A DNA stretch of 64,000 nucleotides from Eutypella sp. D-1 (Eukaryota; Ascomycota; Sordariomycetes; Xylariales; Diatrypaceae): the NCBI GenBank assembly GCA_023313575.1, contig JAJTTP010000003.1:1116001-1180000 (forward strand). The letters run 5' to 3'. Positions 1 through 10,891 of the stretch are shown here, one piece after another (positions within the stretch are counted from its first letter, which is position 1; each line of letters begins with the position of its first letter). The notes under the pieces were generated by a model, which was given only the letters and a program-made list of their open reading frames with translations, made no database searches and was not told the origin of the DNA. The translations under genes and the position numbers were made by a program.

Positions 1-2493
1 CTGTGGCAGATGTGGTTCTGATCACCATCCAGCCCAGAAATCGTTCACAGCCCTAGTTAATTGCGAACGGAGACATGAAGCATAATTAGAAGGCGCCGGT
101 GGGGAAATAGATAACTAGTTGGTGCGCTCACACACATCTGGCCGACCTGGGCAATGAGCGTCATCGACTAGGCGGCTCTAGGAAGAGACGGCGGTGGCCT
201 CGTATTACTAAACTGCCCAGATCTCATTGGATTCCCCACCGCCAGTCCCAGCGCCCCCAACTAACAGTCAACAGCCAACGAACCGACCAGTGTGGCGCCT
301 CTGCGTTCTTTTTCCGCTGACGAGCTGACCAGTCAAGCGATTAAGATGGGATCGTCTGTGAAATCCGTGGTCTGGACGTTCGGGGGTCACGCTTTGGCTC
401 TTCCGGCTGTTGTCTATATATTTATATATAGTATGAACAGGTTATGCGACGTTCGATTTGTGGACGATTAATTAATCCGTAATAAGTGGTATTCCGTCTG
501 AATGGAATTTCCATTCCAATGCACTGGGATTCCCGGTCCGCCGGTCAGTCCCGTTGCTGAATTCCGGTTTTCTTAGGCTGATCGGTCGGATTGGGGGAGG
601 GAGGGGACCAAGAGACGCGTACGAGGACAGCCGGACTAGAAACAGGGTCAATACCTTGACGCACAATAATTATTCCCATAAAGTGCCAGATTGTCTGATG
701 TCGCTATCTATTTCATAGTAGCGAACCCTAGCTAATCAATCCATTTAAATCCTGAATCCTTATGGAAAGAGTTCCTGATTAAAAAAGGGTTCACAACAGC
801 TGACGTATATCACACCGTAGCAATAAACACCCAACCGCTCAAAACACAAACAATTTCCGACCAGTCAACTTCCTTGTGCCGCCCCCTTGAAGTCTACGGA
901 GATACTTTGCTGACTTGTCATCGAATCGGGTGCTGTGGCTGGGGTCGGGCCATCTCTTGCAGGTTAGGCTTATACTACTATGCAAGTGTTCGGCCAATCA
1001 TCGTTGTGAGACGGCCCATTTCAATCATCGATGATCCTCCTCCCATCTCATCCATGCAGGTACCGTCAGGCACATACTTGTACAGCATTACATAGTAGTT
1101 ACATACACTCTGTTCCTGAATGATTAAACGACAGGGGGGAAAGACTTTGCCAGAAACAAGCCTTCCGTTTCGTCTCTTCCCTCGCAGCCCGCCTCCTGCA
1201 TTTATATTTTACTCATATACTTATGTTCTTGGTCAGTCACTAGTCATAATGGAAAAGGAGTTCCCGGTTCCATATGATATATGTGGTCAGATAGGTTAAA
1301 TATGAATTCCCTGAAAACAGAGCAGCGGGAGCGTTGAATGTGCAGTAATGCCAGGTACATGTTGTGTCAATGTACAAAACCAGGCAATGAACCCCTGACT
1401 AGTTATGACCCCTGAGACCCTTACCCCTGATATGGCTCCAAAAATCGGGGCTTGTCTTGCTTGGCCCACTCCACCTTTGCCCACCGACGCTCAACACCAT
1501 GCTGCCGTGCCCTGATTCCTCCCGTCTTCCAAGCAGCCAAGTTCCAACTATTCCAAGAATCAACAGGCAAAAGGGCGGACGCGGGCAGAGGCTGGCAAGC
1601 GGACATGGTAGGGTAGATTGTACAACTTATGTATCTAGTCAAATGTATACCAGGCCGGGAAATAGTATTGCTGGCTCTGCACTTCCGGCTCCCCAGCTAA
1701 CCACAAATAATTAATTACTACCTACCAAGTACACACGCACGCGCCTACATATGTAACGAACCGCCATGTATAACAAATGTCCTATATCGAACTAGTTATA
1801 CACTAACATACGAGGGAGACCCAGTCTGATTTCTATCTTGGCTTCGAGACTTTTCCTTTCTTCCACCCGCCCCCCTTCTCCTCCTCCACCGTGCATAACT
1901 TTTATTTTGTATGTACGTACTCTGTATGTCGAAGTGTTTTTCGTTATTAGTTATTCGTTTTCGTCCCACCAACTGAGTTATCCTCTCTTTCTCTCTCTCT
2001 TCCCCCTATCCCCTCACCCACACTCGCTCAGAGGTTATATCTCTACCCACACTCTTTCAAATTTGCTCTTTCACTTCTTGCCCAGGCTAAGTCCGTCCTG
2101 TCCTTTCAACCAACTAGGCTTTGTTTGAGCCCCGTTTTCTCTCTTTTATACACGGAAGTGACAGTGAAAGTGAAAAAAGCACATCGGGAGACCCCGTCGC
2201 ATCATAATCGACCCTGCCTAGCGATCCGCTTTGATCGAAAGACGGTCAAAGCCAGACCAAGCCCACCTGACTTGCCATCTACCCGGTCAGCCAATTTGCC
2301 CAAAATTTTAGTATCATACTTGGCTTCCCCTTGAATAAAAAGGGAGTGCTCCTGCGTCACCTTGAACCAGTCCTTGACTTCTTCATCCCACCGCATTTCA
2401 CTCCTTTGCGCCAAACAGGCAACTGTACGATCGGATCGTCACGACACTCGTTTTTCTTTTTACGCACACGCAGACTCCGACAGAAACGCAGAC
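1..2493. other. Intergenic region upstream of the DUF1996 gene
   Basis: I see no convincing gene here. Open frames on both strands are short and compositionally random. The last 650 bases before the DUF1996 start (about 1850-2490) are rich in pyrimidine runs (CT/TC tracts), which is usual for fungal promoters and 5' leaders. A TATATATTTATATATA stretch lies near 415-430. Confidence 0.5.
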
Positions 2494-4097
2494 ATGAAGA
2501 CCACTACTACGACGGCCGGCGTTGTCGGCTACCTGGCGGCTTTGGCCGCGGCGGCCAAGGATCAGCAAACCTTCGCGGTATTGCGGTTTAACGGGCAAGG
2601 GTTTTTGACGGAGGGACGGATGGACCCGGTCGTGAACCCGGGAGAGGAGGCCACTCACTACCATGCTATCATGGGTGGCAGCAACTTCGACATCAACGTC
2701 GACGGCGAGCAGCTTCTCAACTCGAGCTGCACCACTGCCAAGATCGCCAACGACTTCAGCAACTACTGGGTCCCCTCGCTCTTCTTCCAGGACCCCAAGG
2801 ACGAGACCAAGTTCACCAAGGTCCCGGCCTCTTACATGAACGTATACTACTTGTAAGTCAAACGATGCTTTAAGGCAGTGCCTGTAATTCCGGGCGGGCA
2901 GGCTTGCACCTCACAATGTGCGCCTGCGGCTGTAAATCAACAATCCACTAACCGGACAACCCCCTTTGTAGCTTCGAAGCCACCGACGATGAGATCAAGG
3001 CGTTCCCGCCTGGCCTGAAGATGCTTATTGGCGACGTCCACACGCGCAACCCCCCCGCGTCGCCCGAGATCAACCGGTGGGACAACGGCAAACCGGCACA
3101 GCCCGTGCAGTGGACTTGCCCGCGTAACAGCCACAACCCGCCTTCGTGGCCTGCCGGCTCGGACGGCTACTCGGCCGGTATGGCCGCCCAGGGATACCCG
3201 ACGGTCGAGGGAGGCGCCGGTTTCCCTCTGTACCCGTGCGACAAGCTCGGCTCGCCGCTGCGCCAGGACATCCACTTCCCGTCCTGCTACAACCCCAAGG
3301 CCGGTCTCGACGACTACAAGAACAACATGGCGTGGCCGAAGCAGGTTGGCTACAAGGAGAACTGCCCGGAGGGCTACATCCACGTCCCTCACCTTTTCTA
3401 CGAGGTGTACTGGGACACCCCAGCGTTCGACGGCCAGTGGACTCCCGACGGAAAGAACCAGCCCTTCGTCCTCTCCAACGGTGACGCGACCGGCTACAGC
3501 TCCCACGCCGACTTCATCGCTGGCTGGGACGAGCACACCCTCCAGGTGATCATCGACACGTGCGACGCGGGCTCCATCGGCATGGATACCTGCCCCCAGA
3601 TCCCCGGCGGCCTCAACTACGAACAGAACTGCAAGATCGACCCCAAGATCCCCGAGCAGGGCATCTCCCTTGCCTCCAACAACGCCGACCAGAAGCTGAG
3701 CAAGCTCCCCGGCAACAACCCCGTCACCGGCTGGGGCAAGGGCGGTGTCTCCAAGGGCTCCGTGGCTCCTGCCTCGTCTGAGAGCTCTGACCCTAAGCCG
3801 CAATCCGACTCCGGCTCCGCTGCCCCCGCTGAGGCTCCCGCTCCTGCCTCCAACGAGAAGCAGTCGCCCGCGCCCGCTGCGCCCGTAGCCCAGGCCGTCT
3901 CCGACGGCGCCAACAAGGTCGGCCTCGCTGATGCCGGCGAGGACCCCGCTTCGCCCGTCGTGGACGCCGTTGAGACTGTCTGGGACGTCGTGACTGTCGT
4001 TGCCACCGAGACCGCTTACGCCCAGCCCGCGCGCCGGAGCGAGAACCACCGCCATGGCCACATGGCCCGGCACGCGCGCCACGCCGGTCGCAGCTAA
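2494..4097 (+). CDS. Secreted DUF1996-domain protein
   Basis: Two exons, 2494-2852 and 2972-4097, separated by a 119-base GTAAGT...TAG intron, encode 494 residues. The start is the first ATG that gives an N-terminal signal peptide (an Ala/Leu-rich segment at residues 8-21). The fungal DUF1996 domain follows at about residues 28-300. Its hallmarks are visible: MDPVVNPG, the HYHAIMGGSNF block, SSCTT, DFSNYWVPSLFF, and later the IHFPSCYNP and NCPEGYIHVPHLFYEVYWD blocks. After it comes a Ser/Pro/Ala/Glu-rich low-complexity linker (about 325-400), then a His/Arg-rich tail. Family members are secreted or wall-associated proteins of unknown biochemical function. The exon 2 reading is strongly GC3-biased, so long antisense and shifted frames here are shadows. 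No GPI signal is evident, because the C-terminus is basic rather than hydrophobic. Confidence 0.9.
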
Positions 4098-5007
4098 ACG
4101 GTTTACAGGCTAGATAGAGAGTAAGAGTTGAGAGAAGGGGGAAGTGAGAAAGTCTCTGTTTCGCTGTACATCGTCACGTCCTCTTCAAGGTACATCTTTT
4201 GTAACGTCTAGTCCATGTATGTCCCCACAGGCACACAGGCATCTCAGGGGGTTGAAAAGAGCAGGCTAGGAAAGGAATTTTGTGTTTTTTTGCTCGACAG
4301 AACATGGGGAATATAGACGGGGGACTAATGTAGCAGCCGCTGCAACCTAAACCAGCCAACCAAGCCTAACCTACTTTCAGGCTCGCCGAGCCAAGTAAAG
4401 CGACGCCCAGGTTAGGGGACGGAGGAATATGGGCCCGGCGTTAATTATACCCCACGGCTTCGATTCACTTTGTACATATACCTGAATACTTATACCCGAC
4501 CGTAACTCGAAAAGGAAGATCATTTCAAAAGCCAATTGTTCCCTGGTATATACTCTTGACTCCCGTTTAGATGTCCACCTGTATTATATAATATTTTGTA
4601 GAGCACGATCCTCAGGAAGTCAGTGGTACGTTGCTGCGCTTGAACACCTGTTCATTCCATCATTGCTTAGGCCGTCCTACAATCGTCTGATTCGTTTTCC
4701 ACTGGAAAGAGTCCCAAGCACAGCCATAATTCAATATGAAGTCAAGTTCCAAAGGGCGGGATAAATCTTCTAATCCATCTACGGTAGTTATCTCGTTTCG
4801 CTTCACTCGCCATGAAGATATGAAAGATCTTCCGCATAGTTTGGGTACGAGACAACGAGGTCCCTACGTCAATTATATTGCTACGAAACAAGCGCACATG
4901 AATGCAAATGCATAACTACCCAACCTCGTCCTAATTAAGTGGAAAGTACGCGTCTAGACAAGGTAGCAGGGTAGGTAGGTGTGACCCCTTTATTTCCACG
5001 CACCCGC
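4098..5007. other. Intergenic region between convergent genes
   Basis: This region lies between the 3' ends of the DUF1996 gene (+) and the Gtr2 gene (-). It presumably holds both 3' untranslated regions. I see no coding exon. GTAGGTAGGTAGG-like repeats begin near 4965-4980. Confidence 0.5.
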
Positions 5008-6316
5008 TCACTTCGGCTTGGTGATCTCGAAGAACTCCTTGAGGCCCTGAACGACAGTCTCAACATTGAGATTGACGAGGGGCATCTTGTCGTAGGAGTC
5101 CTCCTTCATGATGGCGACGAGGGCGAGGTACTTGTCGACCTCGCGCAGGACGATGGGGCGGCTGCCGTCGGCGAGCACCATGCAACTCTCGGCGCAGTTG
5201 GCGGCAACCTGGTCCTCGAGGGGCTGGTGCCAGGGCGGGCCCTCCAGGCGCTCGGCGTAGGCGCGAGAGCGCGGCCACCCGCCGTACACCTCGGTGATAT
5301 CGATGATGACGTCGATGTAGTCGGAGCAGATCTCGTAGCTCGCCATGTCTGCCGGCGCGCTGTCCGTCGCTATGTAGATCTTGGACACCACGTCAAACAG
5401 GTACGCCTTCTCGAATCGGCACGTCCGGCACAGATTCGTCAGCATCGCCTCAAGGATCCCCAGTCGTGGGATCAGCTTCTGGATCACCTTGCTGAACGCC
5501 TCGAAGATGCTGTGATTGTAGATGCTCGTTAGGTGGAAAGTTACCGGCGCGTTGTCGATCCCGTGGTCCGAGAGCTCGTCCTGGATCCGTATCGTTATGT
5601 CCCGCTGGATGTCCAGCTTGTAGTCGTCCGACAGCCCGTCCACTTTGTGGATGAACACCTCGATCTTGATGTTTGGGTATGTCCGCTGGAGGTTCAAAAT
5701 TGTGACGTTTAGCCGCGCTACCGCCTCCAGGTAATCATCCTGCGCGTCAATCACCCAGATAAGAGCCCCGATCTCCCCGAACATGGCGTCAATATCGAAG
5801 CTAGGGTTCTCGAAGATGTCAATCTGACCCGGGAAGTCCCACACTTGGAAGTCCATGAAGGAGCTCCTATAAATGGTTAGCATGAGCAACCTCCCATCAT
5901 ATAGCCGAGATGTAGTAGTACGTACGGCATCGCATCTTTCTGGATACGAGCGGTCGACTCCAGAAATAAAGTTTCATTTGGTGGAAGCTTATGAAATACA
6001 ACGCTCGATATTGAGGATTTGCCGCTCCTGATGACAGATTGTAAGCTTGATTGTGCGCTTGGAAAAGCACCTTCTTGACTTGTAGGATCACCTACCTCCT
6101 CTGTCCCATCAGGAGTAACCTGGGCTTCCCCTTGGCCTGGTCTAGGGATGTCTCGTCGGCTTTTATGCCATTGTTCTTCAGTTGTCTCTGCCGGTCCTGT
6201 TCAAAGATATTCGTGAGATTTAGCTGAGCCGGCGTGACATATGTAAAAAGTCTTCTTTCGGGTTGCTCGCTAGGGCCCGCCTCGGCTCTGTCGCGACCAC
6301 TGAGCGGGGAAGACAT
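5008..6316 (-). CDS. gtr2: Rag-family small GTPase Gtr2 (RagC/D orthologue)
   Basis: Three exons on the minus strand (6316-6096, 6027-5926, 5866-5008) encode 393 residues; introns are 68 and 59 bases. The P-loop GQRRSGKS at residues 71-78 is split by intron 1, and splicing restores RRSGKSS as in RagC. Further marks are [14 protein letters not shown] (switch region), WDFPGQ at 117-122 (G3), VIDAQDDY, and HKVDGLSDD at 181-189, which replaces the usual NKxD. The C-terminal roadblock-like half contains [15 protein letters not shown] and [17 protein letters not shown], near-diagnostic of the Gtr2/RagC branch rather than Gtr1/RagA. Gtr2 pairs with Gtr1 on the vacuole (EGO complex) and relays amino-acid status to TORC1. 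The N-terminal 65 residues are a weakly conserved extension. Assignment is by remembered family motifs; no alignment was run. Confidence 0.93.
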
Positions 6317-9300
6317 CGCGCGTAAAAATGATATAAGAAAGCGTAGTGTCGTTAAGGAAAGTGTTTAGAGCAATGACAACGCCCTAGGTTGAAAGGGAGC
6401 CTATTAAACGACAGTCAAGGGTCGAGACAGTTGCAACTGACGTGCCACCGAGATAGTTGCCGTGCCTGGACCATTTCCGCTCGGAAACCGGTACTGTATC
6501 TCAATCGACTTATGACTATTCAGTGTGTCGCTCTGCCAGTGTCTGTTTGCAAGAGCGAGGATAGGAAGACTGGAGTGCTGGCCAACCTATCCGGTCTTCA
6601 AACGACACCGACGAAGCCGCGGGCTCAGATAGGCGAGCGGCCTGTCAAGAAGCTCGCAAGAGGCACAGGGCAGGCGGGTGCTGGCAGGAGGGGATCACGC
6701 AGCGCTGGCGATAGTCGGGCATAGGCTCGCGGATGCTCAGGAGAGATGGATGACTCGAAGCGTCGATCCGGGTTGAGTCCGGCCAAATATTGTCGGCGCG
6801 AGAGATGCGGTATGCAGAAGGGAGCTGACTTCATTGCTGACCTTACGGTTGCACAGGCGGATCTCATCGCTGGTTCAGCTCAGATGACAATATGACACAG
6901 GTAATATTGAGCTTGGACCGGATGGTAGTCGATGCCTAGCCAGCCAGTTTGACCGTAACGTCGGGCTCGCAAGCTGGAAGCAAGCTGGTCTAGCCAACAC
7001 GCTGGGCAGAATGGTATGACATTCATTGCCTAGCCGCAAGCCGGGGCCGAGGAGGTGGGAATAAATGCAATTTTTAGCGGTAGCATCCGCCACAAGTGCC
7101 CGTCATGATCGACCATCCCCAGTCCTCTAGACTTCCGGCCAATGCGACCCTCTGTTTTTTAACTTCTTGGATGATATGAGAGGAAATTATTCTCGTACCA
7201 CTCGGTACTCTCAGCAGAGATAAGCCAGGGCAAGGAAATGCTTGCAAGGGCCTAGCTGACGAGGAAGTCTATGGGGGCCTTCCGAAGATTTAGACTAGAA
7301 ATAAATGTCTTACCTCCATGGTTGGGCAGGTTGCGATTCGACGGTTCGCTCAGCCGGGCCCAGATATGTGTCTGCTTGTTTGTCCGGATATCGAAGATGC
7401 AATTCCCCCCTTCCCCCGTCGCATGGGAGATAAAAATGATGGTGGCCTAATCAAACAATACGTCTCTTTTCGTCTCCCTTTTCTTGAATCCGACGCCTGC
7501 CCCGTGATGAAAAGTCTAGTTTTACCCGTTATCTCCGTTATTTTAAGAAGGGGGTTTGCCCCGCCCTTCTTTTAGGGAACTGTCTACTTCTCCGTTAGAA
7601 CCCCATTTTCCTAGCAAGGCAGCTTGGAATCTGTGGGTGAGGAGGGAAACAAAGGACGGGATCCAACTGACTCAGCCGCGACGCAGTATCAAAATTTGGT
7701 TGACAGGATCCGTATTGCTCGTTGGTTTATTTGGTAAGCCGCCCCCGTTTTTGTCTCGTCGGTCAGACCGAGGCTGGACAAGAACAGAACAGAAAGAGAG
7801 CAATAATTAGTAACTAGGTGGTGTTCAACGAACCCCCTCTGATCCGGCGAATTTAATGTAGTATCTCTATATATGCAAGAAAATACCCCTAAGTCGTGAG
7901 GGCGCTAAGAATTTTTCATCTAAGACCCGGATTCGTTTGCCAGAGGGAGATTGATTGATTGATGACCTGACGGAGGCTCTTGCAAGGTAAGGCTAGGGAT
8001 TTGAAGTCTCGGACCGGTGATACAGTAATGACGGTAAGTGGTGCTGCCTTACCTATGCTGATAGATCATACACTAGGTACCTAGGTAGGCAGGCAATCAT
8101 GGATGTAATATAATTGAGAAGATTAGGTTTGCCTTATCTCCGTAACGGGAGGATCACCCGGTGAACTTATATAAACAGATGGAACCCGGGAATCTGGGAA
8201 CCTTGTAACCTTTGGAATCTTCAAACAGATCAGGGTATCCAGATATTAGGAGCGAACCATTTATTACATAATAAACAGGCACATACTCAATAGCTGGAGT
8301 GTAGCAACCTAGCATGACAAGCATAGACGGACACGGAAAGTATAGTGAAGTGTACTAAGTTCCAGTGTTGGTGGTATTTGGTGGGAGTGGGATATGATCG
8401 GAGGCGGGCTGGGCTGGGCTGGGCTGGGACATTGGAGGGGGGCCTGACAGGCTAGGCGGGAAGAAGGTTACATCTCTTAAAGCGGGGTATGTTAGTTCGT
8501 AAAGAGATCTGTCGGCCCGGCGTCTTACCAACTTTGTTGGAGTAGCGCTGTTTTGCCAGCTGTAAAACCTTATCTTTTATGCATCATACACTGCTACTTA
8601 GGTACATAGTAACTATTATGATGACCTTGAAAGTTGGCATTTGCTTGCCCATTCCCGATGTCATCCATGGATCCAGAGCACATAACCAGGTACCTAATAA
8701 CTATGTATGTCCTCCATAACATCCATGGATGGATGAGTAGATGGACAATCTTTGCCAGACCAGGGATACTTGTCGCAAACAATTGTGTTTGCTCTAAATA
8801 ACCGACTTGCTGGAAAATCACCGAAGTACCTAGGTACGGAGTAAGAATGTGCCCCAATCATTCTCCAAAGCACTGAGGTAATGCACCCAAGGTATGTGCT
8901 TCAGCATCGAGACTATACCGAGTCGTAGTTTACAATTGTATAATTATAAGCAGCAGTCTATGAACCTATGACATGACTAAAACAGAATACCCCATCCGTC
9001 CTCCAGAATGGCCTCCATACCAACGTCTATCGTCCCTGATCTAGCCCAAGTATGCCTTCCAAAGTCGCATTAGGTATACGATGCAGCAAGAAATAGGTGT
9101 GACGGGGCTATATCTGTATTTCCCCGTCTACTTTTCTATCGCGCACCAGCTACTTAGGTAGCGACCATCTTATTTCAAGCATCCAGCCCAATGAGGTAAC
9201 GGCCGCCATAACAGCAAGAGTAGCAGAAACAGGTTGTCCAGAAAGCACATAGGTATTCCATACCATAACTCCGACGCTGATGAGAAATATGAGTTGTCTG

Positions 9301-9470
9301 AATAGAGTAAGCGGTTAATCCATAGACCAAGTAGGAAATATGTTGTTGGTCTTCAGTCCCAAGATATGCGAAGCAAATACAATCAAAGATGTCGGCTAGT
9401 GATAGTGGTAGTGAAAAGAATACGGTCGAGTATGTCGCTTCGCTGAAGTTGGTCCTAAGTGACACAAAAA
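6317..9470. other. Intergenic region, about 3.2 kb
   Basis: I find no supportable gene. The open frames here (the longest about 110 codons near 6389-6724) show no domain, no hydrophobic pattern and no codon bias like the neighbouring genes. It contains a short GGGCT tandem near 8406, AGGTACCTAGG-type palindromes near 8085, 8690 and 8825, and two CATCCATGGAT elements near 8660 and 8717. Confidence 0.5.
8406..8428. repeat. GGGCT tandem repeat
   Basis: Four consecutive copies of GGGCT followed by GGG form a short G-rich minisatellite in non-coding DNA. Confidence 0.8.
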
Positions 9471-10891
9471 TCACGAGTTGGCCGTTTTGGGACGCTTATC
9501 CGACGAGCCCGATGTCTGATGTTTTGAGCCAAATATGCCAAATTTGAAGCTTTTTCGCCGCCGCGCCGTCTTTCCAATAGGAGAGTCGGGAACGGTGAGA
9601 AGCCTCTCGTCATCTGGTGGGGTTGGAGGCATAGGAGGCGCCTCTGGCACTTCCGGAATTGGCGTGATTGAATCGGAGGCGCTCAGCGGTGGTGTGGGGA
9701 CTCTGTGGTTTGGGTCCGGGGTAGATGCAGACGCCCTTAAGCTACCGATGGACTACGAATCATGTTAGATGGGGTTTCATTACAGGCAGTCGGGGTAAAA
9801 GGCGGGAGTGGTGAAATATTGCATGCAGATCACGGCAGTGCACGGCAATGCGGTGAATCCCGGATCTCTAGGGCAATATTTAGGGAGACAACAACATACC
9901 TTGACACTGATCCTACGGCTGCCCTTTGAACCCTTTCTCGACGGGTTCTCAACTTCGTCGCTTGCTGCATGACCCCCGGACTCTTCTATTTCTGCGGCTA
10001 TTGTTCTGCCGCCAATCGCGACCGTGTCCTCGGGAGTCGCGACAAATCGGACGTATCCCCTCGAGGGCTTGACCCCAAGCGTCTCTTCGACATGCTTCTG
10101 AATCAGAGCAGCGTTTCTTTTGTTCGTGGTAGGCATCGTGAGGTTGGGCAGCGCATGAATGGATAAGGTGTATGCCGAATCGAATGATCCACCGAACATC
10201 ATGCATTGGCCATGGTTCAACGTGACGGCAATGGAGGATACCGGTCTTTGATACCGATTGGATAACTGATAAGAGAGGTCTGTTATGAAGGAAAATTCGT
10301 CCTTGATCTGTGGCAACGGTCAGCTCATCGCGACCATTTTGCGGACTTCCCCGTGCGACTGACAATTACGTTCGTTTTGAACTCGGCTAGTACGAGTGCC
10401 TCGTTTTGCACTCGACACCTGGCTGGATCCGGGTCTCGGTTGGATGCTGCAAACTCGGCCTCAAAATAGGTACTCCGCTTCTTCTGGATCTCCGGGTGTA
10501 CCTGGGTTTTGCGGCGACTCATGGGGTCGCCAGGCGGTGGGCGATCGATGTTACGCATCATCTTGTCACGCTCAGGGATGGAGAGGGTCGAATTGTCGGA
10601 AGTCTTATGGGAAAGTCTCGGGGGTAGTGAGTTTCGGTGGGCGTTATACGAGCCAGATAAGGACGTCACGTTGAGAGCAGGGGTAGAGGTGACACCGTTA
10701 CCAAGGCCCAGGTCGAACTTGATGCTGGTTCTCGATGATGCCGAGCCTGTGTCTCTGCGGTTTCTCTGGGAGCGTTCTATGCTAGAGGCGGGCACGGGAT
10801 CCGAGAGAGGAAGATTCTGGGGGTCTGCCAACCCGATGGAGAGGGCGACGATATGATCATTTGAATAGATCGATTTCTTCCCTTGCAGCAT
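9471..10891 (-). CDS. MIF/tautomerase-superfamily domain protein
   Basis: Three exons (10891-10364, 10307-9900, 9752-9471) join in phase 0 to give 405 residues. Intron 1 uses GTCAGT...CACAG, and intron 2 uses a consensus GTATGT donor with a TCTAAC branch site. Residues about 165-285 resemble macrophage migration inhibitory factor: FKTNVI-IKDEFSF, then SSIAVTLNHGQCMMFGGSFDSA, matching the IAVHVVPDQLMAFGGSSEP region of MIF, then NKRNAALIQKHVEETLGVKPSRGYVRF. The flanks look disordered: an N-terminal 140 residues rich in Ser/Pro/Arg ending in KKRSTYFEAEFA, and a Pro/Ser/Lys-rich tail. Because the domain is internal, the catalytic N-terminal Pro of true tautomerases is absent, so enzymatic activity is doubtful. 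The start codon is less certain than the domain: an overlapping 61-codon frame just upstream (11042-10857) could belong to an alternative first exon. Confidence 0.8.

Noticed and set aside
2937..4082. Long antisense frame of 381 codons opposite the DUF1996 gene
   Set aside because: Produced by GC-rich third positions of the real gene; its Val/Gly/Arg/Leu-rich product has no features.
6389..6724. Open frame of 111 codons upstream of the Gtr2 gene
   Set aside because: No start context, domain or conserved pattern; probably chance in the Gtr2 promoter.
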